This document shows, in pieces, positions 33,309-42,477 of a DNA stretch of 64,000 bases. Each line of letters opens with the position of its first letter. The stretch's first letter is position 1. This stretch comes from Halocalculus aciditolerans (GTDB lineage: Archaea; Halobacteriota; Halobacteria; Halobacteriales; Halobacteriaceae), in contig NZ_BMPG01000001.1 of the NCBI RefSeq assembly GCF_014647475.1, positions 806,001 through 870,000 of the forward strand. The letters are read 5' to 3'. Below the pieces are notes generated by a model, which saw only the letters and a list, made by a program, of their open reading frames with translations, was not told the DNA's origin and did not search any database. Both the position numbers and the translations under genes were made by a program.

Positions 33309-35165
33309 ATGGTCGTCCCACCGGTGACGACGGGGACGCTCGTCGTCTTCGCGCTCATCGCCGTCGCGCTCGTGTTGTTCGTGACGGAGGTGGTGCCGTC
33401 GGACTTCACCGCTATCGGCGTGCTGGTCGCGCTCGCCGTCCTCGAACCCTATACGGGCGTTCCGGCCGCGGACGCCATCGCGGGGTTCGCCAGCCCCGCG
33501 ACGGTGACCATCCTCGCGATGTACATCCTCAGCGAGGGCGTCCAGCAGACCGGTATCGTCGAGCGCCTCGGCGTCTACCTCGCGCGGCTCACCGGCGGGG
33601 ACGAGACGCGACTGCTCGCGGCGACCATCGGGACGACCGGGCTCTCCGCCGGCATCGTGAACAACACGCCGGTCGTCGCGGTCTTCATCCCGATGGTGAC
33701 GGGGCTCGCCGAGCGCGCCCGAATCTCGCCGTCGAAACTCCTCCTCCCGCTCTCCTACGCCGCGATGCTCGGCGGCACGCTCACGCTCATCGGCACGGCG
33801 ACGAACCTCCTCGCGAGCGACTTCGCGCGCGAGATTCCCGGCCGCGGCCCCATCGGGATGTTCGAGTTCACGCCGCTCGGCGTGCTGGTGTTCATCGTCG
33901 GCGCGGCCTACCTCCTCACCGTCGGCCGCCGACTCACGCCCGAACGCGTCCCGCCGCTCGCGGCCCTCACCGAGGAGTTCGCGGTCGACCGCCACCTCGT
34001 TCGCTTCGGCGTCCCCGAGGACTCCGCGCTCGTCGGCCGCGGCGTCGACGCGTTCCACGAGGAACTGGACGCACAGGGTGCCGACGCCGACCTCCTCCAG
34101 GTCGAGCGGGACGGCGAGGGCTTCCACGCGCAGTCCTCCGACCAGACGCTCGCCGCCGGGGACGTCCTCACGTTCCGCGCGACCGCGCGAACCGCCGACC
34201 GCCTCCTCGACCAGTACGGTCTCAGCCAGCCGCGGGCGGGCGACGTCTCCGACGACGACCTCGTCACCGACGCGAGCACCGTCGCCGAAGCCGTCGTCCT
34301 CCCGGACTCCGCGCTCGTCGGCGAAACCCCGGCGTCAGCCGAACTCGACGTCCGCTACGACACCACGGTGCTCGCCGTGCAGCGCGGCGACGACCTCCTC
34401 CGCGACGCCGTCGAAACCGTCGAACTCCGCGCGGGCGACACCCTCCTCCTCCACGCGACGCCCGCCGGCGTCGACCACCTCCAAGCGCGGGGCGACGTCT
34501 CCGTCACCCACGTCCCCGAGGGCGAACTGGACCTCCTCGAACCCGACGCCGACGAGGCCGACGTCGCGCCGCTCAGCGCGAAGACGCCCGTCGCCGTCGG
34601 CATCGTCGCCGTCGTCGTCGGCCTCGCTGCGCTCGGCGTCGTCCCCATCGTCATCGCGGCGCTCGGTGGCGTCGTCGCCATGGTCGTCACCGGTTGTCTC
34701 GCGCCCGCCGACGCCTACGACGCCGTCAGCTGGAACATCGTCTTCCTCCTCGCCGGCGTCCTCCCGCTCGGCGTCGCCATGCAGCGCACCGGCGGCGCGG
34801 CCGTCGTCGCCGGCCTCCTCGTCGAGAGCGCGCACGTCCTCCCCATCATCGCCGTCCTCGGCCTCTTCTACGTCCTCACCGGCCTCTTCGCGAACGTCAT
34901 CACGCCCGTCGCGAGCGTCGTCCTGATGAGCCCCATCGCTATCGACACCGCCACCCGCGTCGACGCCGACCCCTTCGCCTTCCTCCTCGCCGTCACCTTC
35001 GCCGCCTCCGCCGCCTTCATGACGCCCATCGGCTACCAGACGAACCTCATGGTCTACGGCCCCGGCGGCTACAGGTTCACGGACTACGTCCGCGTCGGCG
35101 GCCCCCTCCAACTCCTCCTCGCCGTCGTCGTCACGCTCGCAATCCCCGCGTTCTTCGGCCTCTAA
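33309..35165 (+). CDS. SLC13/DASS-type transporter with two RCK_C (TrkA-C) domains
   Basis: 618 residues. Helices at about 5-200 and 415-618 flank a soluble middle of roughly 200 residues holding two RCK_C domains (FGVPEDSALVGRGVDAFHEE and VVLPDSALVGETPASAELDV). Substrate-binding loops are visible as SAGIVNNTPVVAVFIPMV and GTATNLLAS in the first half and GLFANVITPVASVV with IGYQTNLMVYGPGGY in the second. These are typical of the DASS family, carrying dicarboxylates or sulfate with Na+. The RCK_C pair suggests gating by a ligand. Confidence 0.9.
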   Translation: MVVPPVTTGTLVVFALIAVALVLFVTEVVPSDFTAIGVLVALAVLEPYTGVPAADAIAGFASPATVTILAMYILSEGVQQTGIVERLGVYLARLTGGDETRLLAATIGTTGLSAGIVNNTPVVAVFIPMVTGLAERARISPSKLLLPLSYAAMLGGTLTLIGTATNLLASDFAREIPGRGPIGMFEFTPLGVLVFIVGAAYLLTVGRRLTPERVPPLAALTEEFAVDRHLVRFGVPEDSALVGRGVDAFHEELDAQGADADLLQVERDGEGFHAQSSDQTLAAGDVLTFRATARTADRLLDQYGLSQPRAGDVSDDDLVTDASTVAEAVVLPDSALVGETPASAELDVRYDTTVLAVQRGDDLLRDAVETVELRAGDTLLLHATPAGVDHLQARGDVSVTHVPEGELDLLEPDADEADVAPLSAKTPVAVGIVAVVVGLAALGVVPIVIAALGGVVAMVVTGCLAPADAYDAVSWNIVFLLAGVLPLGVAMQRTGGAAVVAGLLVESAHVLPIIAVLGLFYVLTGLFANVITPVASVVLMSPIAIDTATRVDADPFAFLLAVTFAASAAFMTPIGYQTNLMVYGPGGYRFTDYVRVGGPLQLLLAVVVTLAIPAFFGL

Positions 35166-35344
35166 CGCTCCACTCACCGGTTCTCCGACGCCTTCCCCTC
35201 GCTCACAGTCGCCGCCGTCGTCCGCGCTCACGGCGTCGACGTCCGCGCTTTCTCGCACCCAGCGCCGCTCGCACCGACGCGGCGGTCTTTCCCCGAACCG
35301 CGGCTGGCCCCCACGCTCAACTGTCACCGCGTCGAACTCCCCGT

Positions 35345-35656
35345 ATGTCGATGCAGACCTACGAGCTGGTCGTGACGGAGGACGACTCACACGCGGGCCT
35401 CGACGTCGAAGTCCGTGGTGCCGACGACCTCATCGTCGCCTCGACGCGCCTCGACTACGAGGACTACGGCGAGGAAGCGCTCCGCGAGGACGACTACGAC
35501 GGGGAGACGTGGACCGCGGAAGCCACCGCGGACGTCGAACGCGTCGACGTCGAAGTCGAGACCGACGGCTCCGGATTCACCGTCACGCTCGTCGGCGACG
35601 ACGAGCCGCTCGAGCGTATCTACGTGAGCCGGCAGGACCTCGAAATCGGGGGGTGA
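35345..35656 (+). CDS. Small acidic protein, unknown function
   Basis: 103 residues from MSMQTYELVVTEDDSHAGLD. Very acidic and predicted mostly beta strand (LVVTEDD, LDVEVRGADDLIVAST, VDVEVETDGSGFTVTLVGDD, ERIYVSRQDLEI), like a small beta sandwich. Not recognised. The 179 nt before it show only a normal intergenic stretch. Confidence 0.65.
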   Translation: MSMQTYELVVTEDDSHAGLDVEVRGADDLIVASTRLDYEDYGEEALREDDYDGETWTAEATADVERVDVEVETDGSGFTVTLVGDDEPLERIYVSRQDLEIGG

Positions 35657-35815
35657 CGCGGCTCGGAACGAGCGACCGGGACGGGAGCGAGCGAGAACCG
35701 CGAAAAAGCGAGCGGGGAGGTACGACCCGCGAGCACGGTCCGAACGGGTTCGTCCCTGCTCGCACTCACTGGCGTTCGCGCGGGCGATGCGGTTCGGAGG
35801 GCGTGAGCGACGCGG

Positions 35816-36343
35816 TTAGAGGCGGCGGGACATGCGGTAGGTCGCGCCGACGGGGTCGTCAGTCGTGAAGCCGTGTCGGCGGTAGAGTTTCTGTGCGCCG
35901 CGCTTCCAGGATTCGACGGAGAGCCAGACGCGGGTGACGGCCTGCGATCTGGCGTGGCCGAGGCCGGTGCGGATGAGTTCGGTGCCGACGCGGGCGCGCT
36001 GGTAGTCTTGGTGGACGAAGATGGCGAGTTCGTGGGTGTCGTCGTCGGGGACGAAGGCGACGTGGCCGACGACGCGGTCGTCGTGGCGGGCGACGACGCC
36101 GGGGCCGGTGGTGACGTGGTCGAGCCAGTCGCGGACGGCCGCTTCGCCGACGGGCGGCGTGCCCTGCGCGCGCATCGCGGGGTCGAAGTCGTCGTACATG
36201 GCGGCGAGCGCGTCGACGTCGGCGTCGGTGAACGCGCGGTAGTGGATTGGGCGGCCGTGGGCGTCCTCGACGGTTCGCGGCGGGGTGGGGAAGTCGTCGT
36301 CGGGGCGGACGCGGTCGAGGAGTCGGCGGAGTCCGTCCAGCAT
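35816..36343 (-). CDS. GNAT-family N-acetyltransferase
   Basis: 175 residues. After a 25-residue lead comes the GNAT core RPIHYRAFTDADVDALAAMY, the central strands VGHVAFVPDDDTHELAIFV and the acetyl-CoA loop HQDYQRARVGTELIRTGLG, then ESWKRGAQKLYRRHGF. Substrate unknown. It is divergent from the DNA methyltransferase with about 90 nt between. Confidence 0.87.
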   Translation of the reverse strand: MLDGLRRLLDRVRPDDDFPTPPRTVEDAHGRPIHYRAFTDADVDALAAMYDDFDPAMRAQGTPPVGEAAVRDWLDHVTTGPGVVARHDDRVVGHVAFVPDDDTHELAIFVHQDYQRARVGTELIRTGLGHARSQAVTRVWLSVESWKRGAQKLYRRHGFTTDDPVGATYRMSRRL

Positions 36344-36432
36344 GCGCTATCGACCGACCCGTGGGTGGGAGTCGTTATCACGTTTCCGCCGATGGCGGGG
36401 GTTTTTGCGGGCGGACGGCGGAGTCCTCGCCA

Positions 36433-37464
36433 ATGCGCACGCGGCACACCGTGACCGTCGGGGACGCTCGCTCGCTCCCGCTCCCCGACGACTCCGTGGA
36501 GCTCGTGGTGACGTCGCCGCCGTATCCGATGGTGGAGATGTGGGACGAGGCGTTCGGGGCGCTCGACGACCGCGTCGCGCCGGCGCTCGACCGCGGGGAC
36601 GGCGACGCGGCGTTCGACGCGATGCACGACGTGCTCGACGACGCCTGGGACGAGGTCGCGCGCGTCCTCGTAGACGGCGGCATCGCCTGCGTGAACGTCG
36701 GGGACGCGACGCGGACGCTCGACTCCTTCGAACTCTACCCGAACCACGAACGCGTCGTTCGCGCGTTCCGCGAGCGCGGGTTCGACCAGCTCCCGGGCGT
36801 GCTCTGGCGGAAGCCGACGAACTCGGCGGCGAAGTTCATGGGGTCGGGGACGCTCCCGCCGAACGCCTACGTCACCCTCGAACACGAGCACGTCCTCGTG
36901 TTCCGGAACGGCCGCCGGCGGTCCTTCCCGCCGGGCGACGACGACCGCTACGGCGCGGCGTACTTCTGGGAGGAGCGCAACGAGTGGTTCTCCGACCTCT
37001 GGACGGACATCCGGGGGAAGCGACAGGCGCTCGACGGGGACGCGCGCGAGCGCTCCGCCGCGTTCCCGCTCGAACTCCCCTTCCGCCTGATAAACATGTA
37101 CAGCGCCTACGGCGACACCGTCCTCGACCCCTTCTGGGGGACGGGGACGACGACGACGGCGGCGATGGTCGCCGGCCGCCACTCCGTCGGCGTCGAACGC
37201 CTCCCCGACCTCGTCGACGCCTTCCGCGAACACACCGACGAGGTTCCCGGGCTCTCCACGGCCATCCAGTCGGAGCGACTCGACGACCACCGCGCGTTCG
37301 TCGACGCGCGCCGCGAGGACGGCGACACCCCCGGGTACGACGCGACCTACTACGACTTCCCCGTCGTCACGAAGACCGAACGCGACATCCGCCTCTACGC
37401 CGTCGACGACGTCGAGCCGACGCCCGACGGCTACGTCGCCGACCACACTCGCCTCGAACAATAA
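36433..37464 (+). CDS. zim: DNA methyltransferase, probable CTAG N4-cytosine type
   Basis: 343 residues from MRTRHTVTVGDARSLPLPDD. The catalytic motif IV TSPPYPM is at 27-33 and the S-adenosylmethionine motif DPFWGTGTTT at 232-241 with VGVERLPDLV following. TSPPY with the SAM motif behind it is the beta-class order. The segments PPYPMVEMWDEAF, WRKPTNSAAKFMGSGTLPPN and FWEERNEWFSDLWTDIRG are those remembered from the widespread haloarchaeal CTAG methyltransferase (Zim). No restriction enzyme gene is nearby, so it is an orphan methylase, perhaps used in replication or regulation. Confidence 0.82.
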   Translation: MRTRHTVTVGDARSLPLPDDSVELVVTSPPYPMVEMWDEAFGALDDRVAPALDRGDGDAAFDAMHDVLDDAWDEVARVLVDGGIACVNVGDATRTLDSFELYPNHERVVRAFRERGFDQLPGVLWRKPTNSAAKFMGSGTLPPNAYVTLEHEHVLVFRNGRRRSFPPGDDDRYGAAYFWEERNEWFSDLWTDIRGKRQALDGDARERSAAFPLELPFRLINMYSAYGDTVLDPFWGTGTTTTAAMVAGRHSVGVERLPDLVDAFREHTDEVPGLSTAIQSERLDDHRAFVDARREDGDTPGYDATYYDFPVVTKTERDIRLYAVDDVEPTPDGYVADHTRLEQ

Positions 37465-37497
37465 CCCTCTCCCTCGCCCTCCTTCGCTTTCTTCGCG

Positions 37498-37767
37498 TCA
37501 GCTCCCGATGACGCCGAGGACGTCGCGGAGCAGCCATATCGCGCCGAGGTAGAGGATGCAGGCGGCGATGACGACGATGCCGATAGTCCCGATGACGCCG
37601 GAGTAGTAGAAGAGGAGGACGGCGAGCTGGTACTCGCCGGCGAGCCGCTGGAAGTAGAGGCCGGCGGCGGCGACGAAGAACGAGAGGAACCAGATCGCGA
37701 TGCCGACGACGACGACCATCGCGACGTACGGGTGGACGAACCGGTCGAAGAACGAACGCACTCCCAT
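37498..37767 (-). CDS. Small membrane protein
   Basis: 89 residues with two hydrophobic helices (about 13-38 and 48-80) and an amphipathic start MGVRSFFDRFVHPYV. No family recognised. It is convergent with the methyltransferase and divergent from the Tat lipoprotein gene. Confidence 0.65.
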   Translation of the reverse strand: MGVRSFFDRFVHPYVAMVVVVGIAIWFLSFFVAAAGLYFQRLAGEYQLAVLLFYYSGVIGTIGIVVIAACILYLGAIWLLRDVLGVIGS

Positions 37768-37864
37768 ACGTCCTCTCGGGGGCCTGTGGGACTTATCAGT
37801 CCCGACTCCGCGCCGCTCCGAGACCCCGCCACGGACGTTTATACTTCGAGCGCTAGGGGTGGGT

Positions 37865-38428
37865 ATGGAGGATGGGGATTCACGGTCGCGGCTGCGGCGA
37901 CGCGGCTTCCTCGCGGCGCTCGGCGCGGCGTCCCTCGCGGGCTGTAACGCCGTGAGCGACGGCGAGCCCGACGAGCCCGACGAGGGCGCGACGGCGAGTG
38001 AGAGCGCGAGCGACGAAACGTCGACGCCGACGCCCGTCGGCTACGGCGGCACGACACTCGCGCCGACCACGTCGACGTCCACCGGGGCGTCGAACGAGAC
38101 CACAGCCCCCGGAACGACGCCACCGACGGCGACGACGACCGCCCCGGACTCGTCAAACGGTGGGGCGACCAGCGACGAGACCACGACCGAGACCCCGGAG
38201 AACAGCGAGTCGGCGACTGGGAGCGGTGGGTCGACAGGCAGCGCTGGCGGCGGGTCGACACGAAGCGGTAGTGGATCGACAGGCGGGAGCGGTGATGGGT
38301 CGACGGGCGGTAGCAGTAGTGGGTCGACGGGCGGCGGTGGGTTCGGGAGCGCGCCGACGACGTCGAACGATTCGTCGGACTACGGGCGGCAGGGCTACGG
38401 CGAGCACGGCTACGGCGGCGTTCGATAA
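37865..38428 (+). CDS. Tat lipoprotein with Ser/Thr/Gly-rich stalk and YGxxGYG tail
   Basis: 187 residues. The N-terminus has a twin-arginine lipoprotein signal (SRLRRRGFLAALGAASLAGC; lipobox LAGC). Almost all of the rest is low-complexity Ser/Thr/Gly/Pro (TTSTSTGASNETTAPGTTPP), suited to heavy O-glycosylation as a cell-surface stalk. It ends in DYGRQGYGEHGYGGVR, a repeated YGxxGYG unit seen from memory at the ends of other haloarchaeal surface proteins. No enzymatic domain is present. Confidence 0.7.
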   Translation: MEDGDSRSRLRRRGFLAALGAASLAGCNAVSDGEPDEPDEGATASESASDETSTPTPVGYGGTTLAPTTSTSTGASNETTAPGTTPPTATTTAPDSSNGGATSDETTTETPENSESATGSGGSTGSAGGGSTRSGSGSTGGSGDGSTGGSSSGSTGGGGFGSAPTTSNDSSDYGRQGYGEHGYGGVR

Positions 38429-38449
38429 AGAGAGAAGGCGTCGGCGGAG

Positions 38450-39319
38450 TTAGAGGAGGTCTTCGACGTGCTCGGCGACTTCCTCGGGGGTATCTCCCAC
38501 AGGAACGCCGGCGTCGTTGAGGGCGTTGATTTTGGATTCCGCGGTGCCCGTGCCGCTGCCGGAGACGATTGCGCCGGCGTGCCCCATGCGTTTTCCGGGG
38601 GGCGCGGTGCGGCCGGCGATGAAGCCGACGACGGGCGTATCCATGTGCTCCGCGATGTACGCGGCGGCTTCTTCCTCGTCCTCGCCGCCGATTTCACCGC
38701 ACATGGCGATGACGTCGGTCTCGGGGTCGTTCTCGAACTCTTCGAGAGCGTCGATGAACGAGGTGCCGATGATGGGGTCGCCGCCGATGCCGATGGCGGT
38801 GGTCTGGCCGATGCCGCGCTCGGTGAGGGAGTCGACGACCTGGTAGGTGAGGGTGCCAGAGCGGGAGACGAGGCCGACGTTCCCCTCGGAGAAGATATTA
38901 CCGGGTAAAATGCCGAGTTTGGCTTCCCCGGGCGTGATAATCCCCGGACAGTTCGGGCCCTGGAGGCGCGTGTCGACCTCGGACAGGCGCTTGTTGACCT
39001 TGGCCATGTCCTGCGTCGGGATGCCCTCGGTGATGGCGACGACGAGGTCGAGGTCCGTGTCGAGGGCCTCGAAGATGGCGTCGGCGGCGAACGCCGGCGG
39101 GACGAAGACGACGGAGGCGTCCGCGTCCTCTTCCTCGACGGCCTCGTCGACGGTGTCGTAGACGGGGACGCCGCTGACTTCCTGACCGCCCTTCCCGGGC
39201 GAGGTACCGGCGACCACGTTGGTGCCGTACTCGATCATCTGTTCGGTGTGGAACTTCCCTTCGCCGCCAGTGATGCCCTGGACGACGACGCGGGTGTCTT
39301 CGTCTACGAGAATGCTCAT
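38450..39319 (-). CDS. sucD: Succinate--CoA ligase (ADP-forming) alpha subunit
   Basis: 289 residues. CoA-binding Rossmann N-terminus ([20 protein letters not shown]), the ligase domain, and the phosphohistidine at about 247 in [17 protein letters not shown]. With SucC it interconverts succinyl-CoA and succinate with ATP formation in the TCA cycle. Its ATG overlaps the sucC stop by 4 nt; the order sucC-sucD in the direction of transcription is typical. Confidence 0.96.
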   Translation of the reverse strand: MSILVDEDTRVVVQGITGGEGKFHTEQMIEYGTNVVAGTSPGKGGQEVSGVPVYDTVDEAVEEEDADASVVFVPPAFAADAIFEALDTDLDLVVAITEGIPTQDMAKVNKRLSEVDTRLQGPNCPGIITPGEAKLGILPGNIFSEGNVGLVSRSGTLTYQVVDSLTERGIGQTTAIGIGGDPIIGTSFIDALEEFENDPETDVIAMCGEIGGEDEEEAAAYIAEHMDTPVVGFIAGRTAPPGKRMGHAGAIVSGSGTGTAESKINALNDAGVPVGDTPEEVAEHVEDLL

Positions 39320-40458
39320 TGTTCGTCCTCCGCGTATTCGACGGCGCGCTGCACAGCGCCTTCGAGGGTTTCTTCGACCGTGACCAGTTCGTCGTTGAGG
39401 ATTTCGCGGCCTTCGACGGCGTTCGTGCCGGCGAGGCGGACGACGACGGGTTTGGGAATCTCGTCGAACTGTTCGAGGGCGGTGTTGATGCCCTTCGCGA
39501 CTTCGTCGCCGCGGGTGATGCCGCCGAAGATGTTGAAGACGACGGAGTCGACGTTCTCGTCGGAGAAGACCATGTCGAGGGCGTTCGTGACGCGTTCGGC
39601 TTTCGCGCCGCCGCCGATGTCGAGGAAGTTCGCGGGCTTCCCGCCGTAGTAGTCGACGAGGTCGAGCGTCGTCATGACGAGCCCCGCGCCGTTCCCGATG
39701 ATGCCGACGTTGCCGTCGAGGCGGACGTAGTCGAAGCCGTACTCGTTGGCTTTGGCTTCGAGGTCGTTCTCGGCGGCCTCGGTCTCGTACTCGGCGAACT
39801 CGGGGTGGCGGAAGAGCGCGTCCTCGTCGATGTTGAGGACGGCGTCGGCCGCGATGATCTCGTCGTCCGTCGTGACCATGAGCGGGTTGATCTCGGCGTC
39901 GCTCGCGTCCGAGTCCTCCCAGATGTCGTAGAGCGTCGTGAGGACGCTGGAGACGCCGCGGGCGAGCTCCTTCGGCACGCCGGCGTCGTAGACGACCTTC
40001 CGCGCCTGATAGGGATGCATCCCGAACGCGGGGTCGATGTGCTCGCGGGCGATCGCGTCGGGGTTCTCCTCGGCGACCTCCTCGATGTTCACGCCACCCT
40101 GCGTGGACACCATGGCGACGGGCTTGCCCTCGCCGCGGTCCATCGTGACCCCGACGTAGAGCTCGTTCTTGAAGTCGACAGCGCCCTCGACGAGGACCTT
40201 ATCGACCTGGTAGCCCTTGAGGTCCATGCCGAGGATGGATTCGGCGGCGTCGCGCGCCTCCTCCTCGTCCTCGGCGAGTTTGATGCCGCCGGCCTTCCCG
40301 CGGCCGCCGACGTGGACCTGTGCTTTCACCGCAACCGGATACCCGATGCGCTCCGCCTGCTCGACGACCTCGTCGACCGTGGTCGCGAGCGCAGACGGCG
40401 GCGTCGGGATGTCCGCCTCGGCGAAAACATCCTTCGCCTGGAATTCGTGAAGCCTCAT
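39316..40458 (-). CDS. sucC: Succinate--CoA ligase (ADP-forming) beta subunit
   Basis: 380 residues. ATP-grasp domain ([60 protein letters not shown]) followed by the ligase-CoA domain with [16 protein letters not shown]. First gene of the sucCD operon. Its promoter lies within the 129 nt shared with the divergent small membrane protein gene. Confidence 0.96.
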   Translation of the reverse strand: MRLHEFQAKDVFAEADIPTPPSALATTVDEVVEQAERIGYPVAVKAQVHVGGRGKAGGIKLAEDEEEARDAAESILGMDLKGYQVDKVLVEGAVDFKNELYVGVTMDRGEGKPVAMVSTQGGVNIEEVAEENPDAIAREHIDPAFGMHPYQARKVVYDAGVPKELARGVSSVLTTLYDIWEDSDASDAEINPLMVTTDDEIIAADAVLNIDEDALFRHPEFAEYETEAAENDLEAKANEYGFDYVRLDGNVGIIGNGAGLVMTTLDLVDYYGGKPANFLDIGGGAKAERVTNALDMVFSDENVDSVVFNIFGGITRGDEVAKGINTALEQFDEIPKPVVVRLAGTNAVEGREILNDELVTVEETLEGAVQRAVEYAEDEQ

Positions 40459-40587
40459 GCGTTCGATGGTCCAACCCGTCCGCGCATAAAACCGTCCATT
40501 TGGGTATGTGGTGACGCGCCCCGCTCACAGGGCCCGCGACACCCGTGACACCAAGAACTATCACGTCCGGATTTTACAGTTGTCTTG

Positions 40588-40962
40588 ATGTCACGACTAC
40601 TCAAGACGTCCGGCTTCCTCGGACTGACCGTACAGATGCTGTGGGGGATGGGGAACGTCGTCTACCTCATGGGGAGCCCGCCGGCCTTCTGGGCCGAGTG
40701 GGTCGGCGCGCACGCGCACTTCGGCGTCCTCGGCATCCTCGCCGTCGCCACCGGCTTCGCCGTCGACCACTTCGAGACCAGCGGCACCCGCCGGACGGTC
40801 GTCGTCTACGGCTTCGTCCTCGGTCAGTGGCTCCTCCCCGCCACCCTCGTCGCCCAGGGCGTCACCGGCATGCACCAGATCGGCATCCTCGAATTCGTCT
40901 GGGGTCTCTGCCTCCTCGCCGCCATGGCCGTCATGACGCTCGAAGCCTGGAACAAGGGCTGA
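40588..40962 (+). CDS. Four-helix membrane protein
   Basis: 124 residues from MSRLLKTSGFLGLTVQMLWG; a TTG one codon upstream is ignored. Four hydrophobic segments at about 8-28, 43-60, 70-92 and 100-120, with conserved-looking polar residues (GMGNVVYLMGSPPAFWAEWV, AHAHFGVLG, TGMHQIGILEF). The His and Gly pattern suggests a heme- or quinone-related role only weakly. A TATA-like atttta at 40571-40576 lies 12-17 nt before the ATG. Confidence 0.7.
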   Translation: MSRLLKTSGFLGLTVQMLWGMGNVVYLMGSPPAFWAEWVGAHAHFGVLGILAVATGFAVDHFETSGTRRTVVVYGFVLGQWLLPATLVAQGVTGMHQIGILEFVWGLCLLAAMAVMTLEAWNKG

Positions 40963-41049
40963 TCCGCCGCTACTCGCGCGTGTCGACGAATCGCCTCGCG
41001 GCCGGACGTGCCGCCTACACTTATCCGCGCCGCGGCCGACGGTTCGGGT

Positions 41050-42006
41050 ATGCGCGCAGTCCGCTATCACGAGCACGGTGGTCCCGAGGTCCTGCAGGTC
41101 GACGACGTGCCGACGCCGGAGCCCGGTCCGGGCGAGGTGCGAATCGCCGTCGAAGCGGCGGGCGTGAACCCCGTCGACACCTACTTCCGCGAGGGCGCGT
41201 ACGCTCCGCCGGCGCTCCCGATGATTCCCGGGAGCGACGTCGCGGGCGTCGTCGACGCCGTCGGCGACGACGCCACCCGCTTCGAGCCCGGTGACCGCGT
41301 CTTCGGCACCGGCCTCGGGAACGACCGGCAGGGGACGTACGCGGAGGAAGTCCTCGCGCCCGAGGACCGCCTCGCCGCGCTCCCCGACGGCGTCTCCTTC
41401 GTCGAGGGCGCGGCCGTCGCGCTCGTCGGCGTCACCGCGTGGCGCGCGCTCTTCGACCACGGCGACCTGAACCCGGCCGAGACCTGCCTCGTCCACGGCG
41501 GGAGCGGCGGCGTCGGCCACGTCGCCGTCCAGCTCGCGGACGCCGCGGGCGCACGCGTAACGACAACAGCGAGCGAGGCGTACCACCGCCGCCTGCCCGA
41601 GTTCGGCGCGAACGCGATCCTCGACTACGCGCGCGACGACCTCGCGGAAGCCGTCGTCGACGCCGGGAACCCCGACGTCGTCCTCGACCACAAGCTCGAC
41701 CACTACCTCCAGTTCGACGCGGACGTCGCCGCCGAGGGCGCGCGCGTCGTCGGTATCGGCGAGGACGACCCCGCCGTCGGCTTCGACGCCGTCGGCGCGG
41801 CGCGCTCGAAGGACGTCGAATTCCACTTCATGAGCATGTACAACACGCCGGACTTCGCGGGCGTGCTAGAGTCGCTCGCCACGCTGATGGCGGACGGCCT
41901 GCTCGTCCCCGACGTCCACGACACCTACGCGCTCGACGAGGCCGCCGACGCCCAGCGCGACGTCCTCGACGCGTCCTTCTTCGGGAAGCTCGTCGTCGAC
42001 GTCTAA
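41050..42006 (+). CDS. NADPH:quinone oxidoreductase (zeta-crystallin-like MDR)
   Basis: 318 residues from MRAVRYHEHGGPEVLQVDDV, the standard MDR quinone reductase start. NADPH-binding motif VHGGSGGVGHVAVQLADAAG at about 155-174; catalytic-domain segment GVNPVDTYFREGAY. No structural or catalytic zinc Cys are present, as in zeta-crystallins. Reduces quinones or other electrophiles one electron at a time. Confidence 0.9.
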   Translation: MRAVRYHEHGGPEVLQVDDVPTPEPGPGEVRIAVEAAGVNPVDTYFREGAYAPPALPMIPGSDVAGVVDAVGDDATRFEPGDRVFGTGLGNDRQGTYAEEVLAPEDRLAALPDGVSFVEGAAVALVGVTAWRALFDHGDLNPAETCLVHGGSGGVGHVAVQLADAAGARVTTTASEAYHRRLPEFGANAILDYARDDLAEAVVDAGNPDVVLDHKLDHYLQFDADVAAEGARVVGIGEDDPAVGFDAVGAARSKDVEFHFMSMYNTPDFAGVLESLATLMADGLLVPDVHDTYALDEAADAQRDVLDASFFGKLVVDV

Positions 42007-42010
42007 CGCC

Positions 42011-42241
42011 TCAGTCTTCGAGCGCCGCGGCGATGCGCTCGGCGGCGACCGCGATGCGAAGGAGGAAGTAGAGCGCGAGCGCGACGGCGGCGAACTCGGC
42101 GAGCGCGAGCAAACCACCGACGACGCCGGCGAGAGAGACGTTGAGGAGCGGTGCGACGAAGAGGACGGTGACGACGACGCCGATTGCGAGAACGAGCGCG
42201 TCCCCACTGAACAGCCGGGACGGGTCGAATGTGGCGGGCAT
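42011..42241 (-). CDS. Small two-helix membrane protein
   Basis: 76 residues, MPATFDPSRLFSGDALVLAI, with helices at about 15-33 and 36-65 and an acidic tail AAALED. Convergent with the quinone oxidoreductase, 4 nt apart. No function can be inferred. The 236 nt between this gene and the Na+ symporter show no gene. Confidence 0.65.
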   Translation of the reverse strand: MPATFDPSRLFSGDALVLAIGVVVTVLFVAPLLNVSLAGVVGGLLALAEFAAVALALYFLLRIAVAAERIAAALED

Positions 42242-42477
42242 ACTCGATGCGTGACGGGCGCGCGGCTTAAGCGGTTCGCGCGGACGGGACGCGGTGTCGC
42301 GTTCGCCGACGAACGAGACGCGTGGGCGTCGGGAACGAGTTGCGACCGTGGTTCCGTGACGGCGACTCTCTCGTTCCCATCGGATATCTGTCTGTTCTGT
42401 ATGCGTGTCGAGAATGTGTGACGGAGCAGCAATCCGTGTGGCTTATTGCGGGGGGCCGACCAGTGACGTGACACGCT

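Noticed and set aside
33293-35656. 787-codon frame over the SLC13 transporter
   Set aside because: Arg-rich reading of the transporter in another frame.
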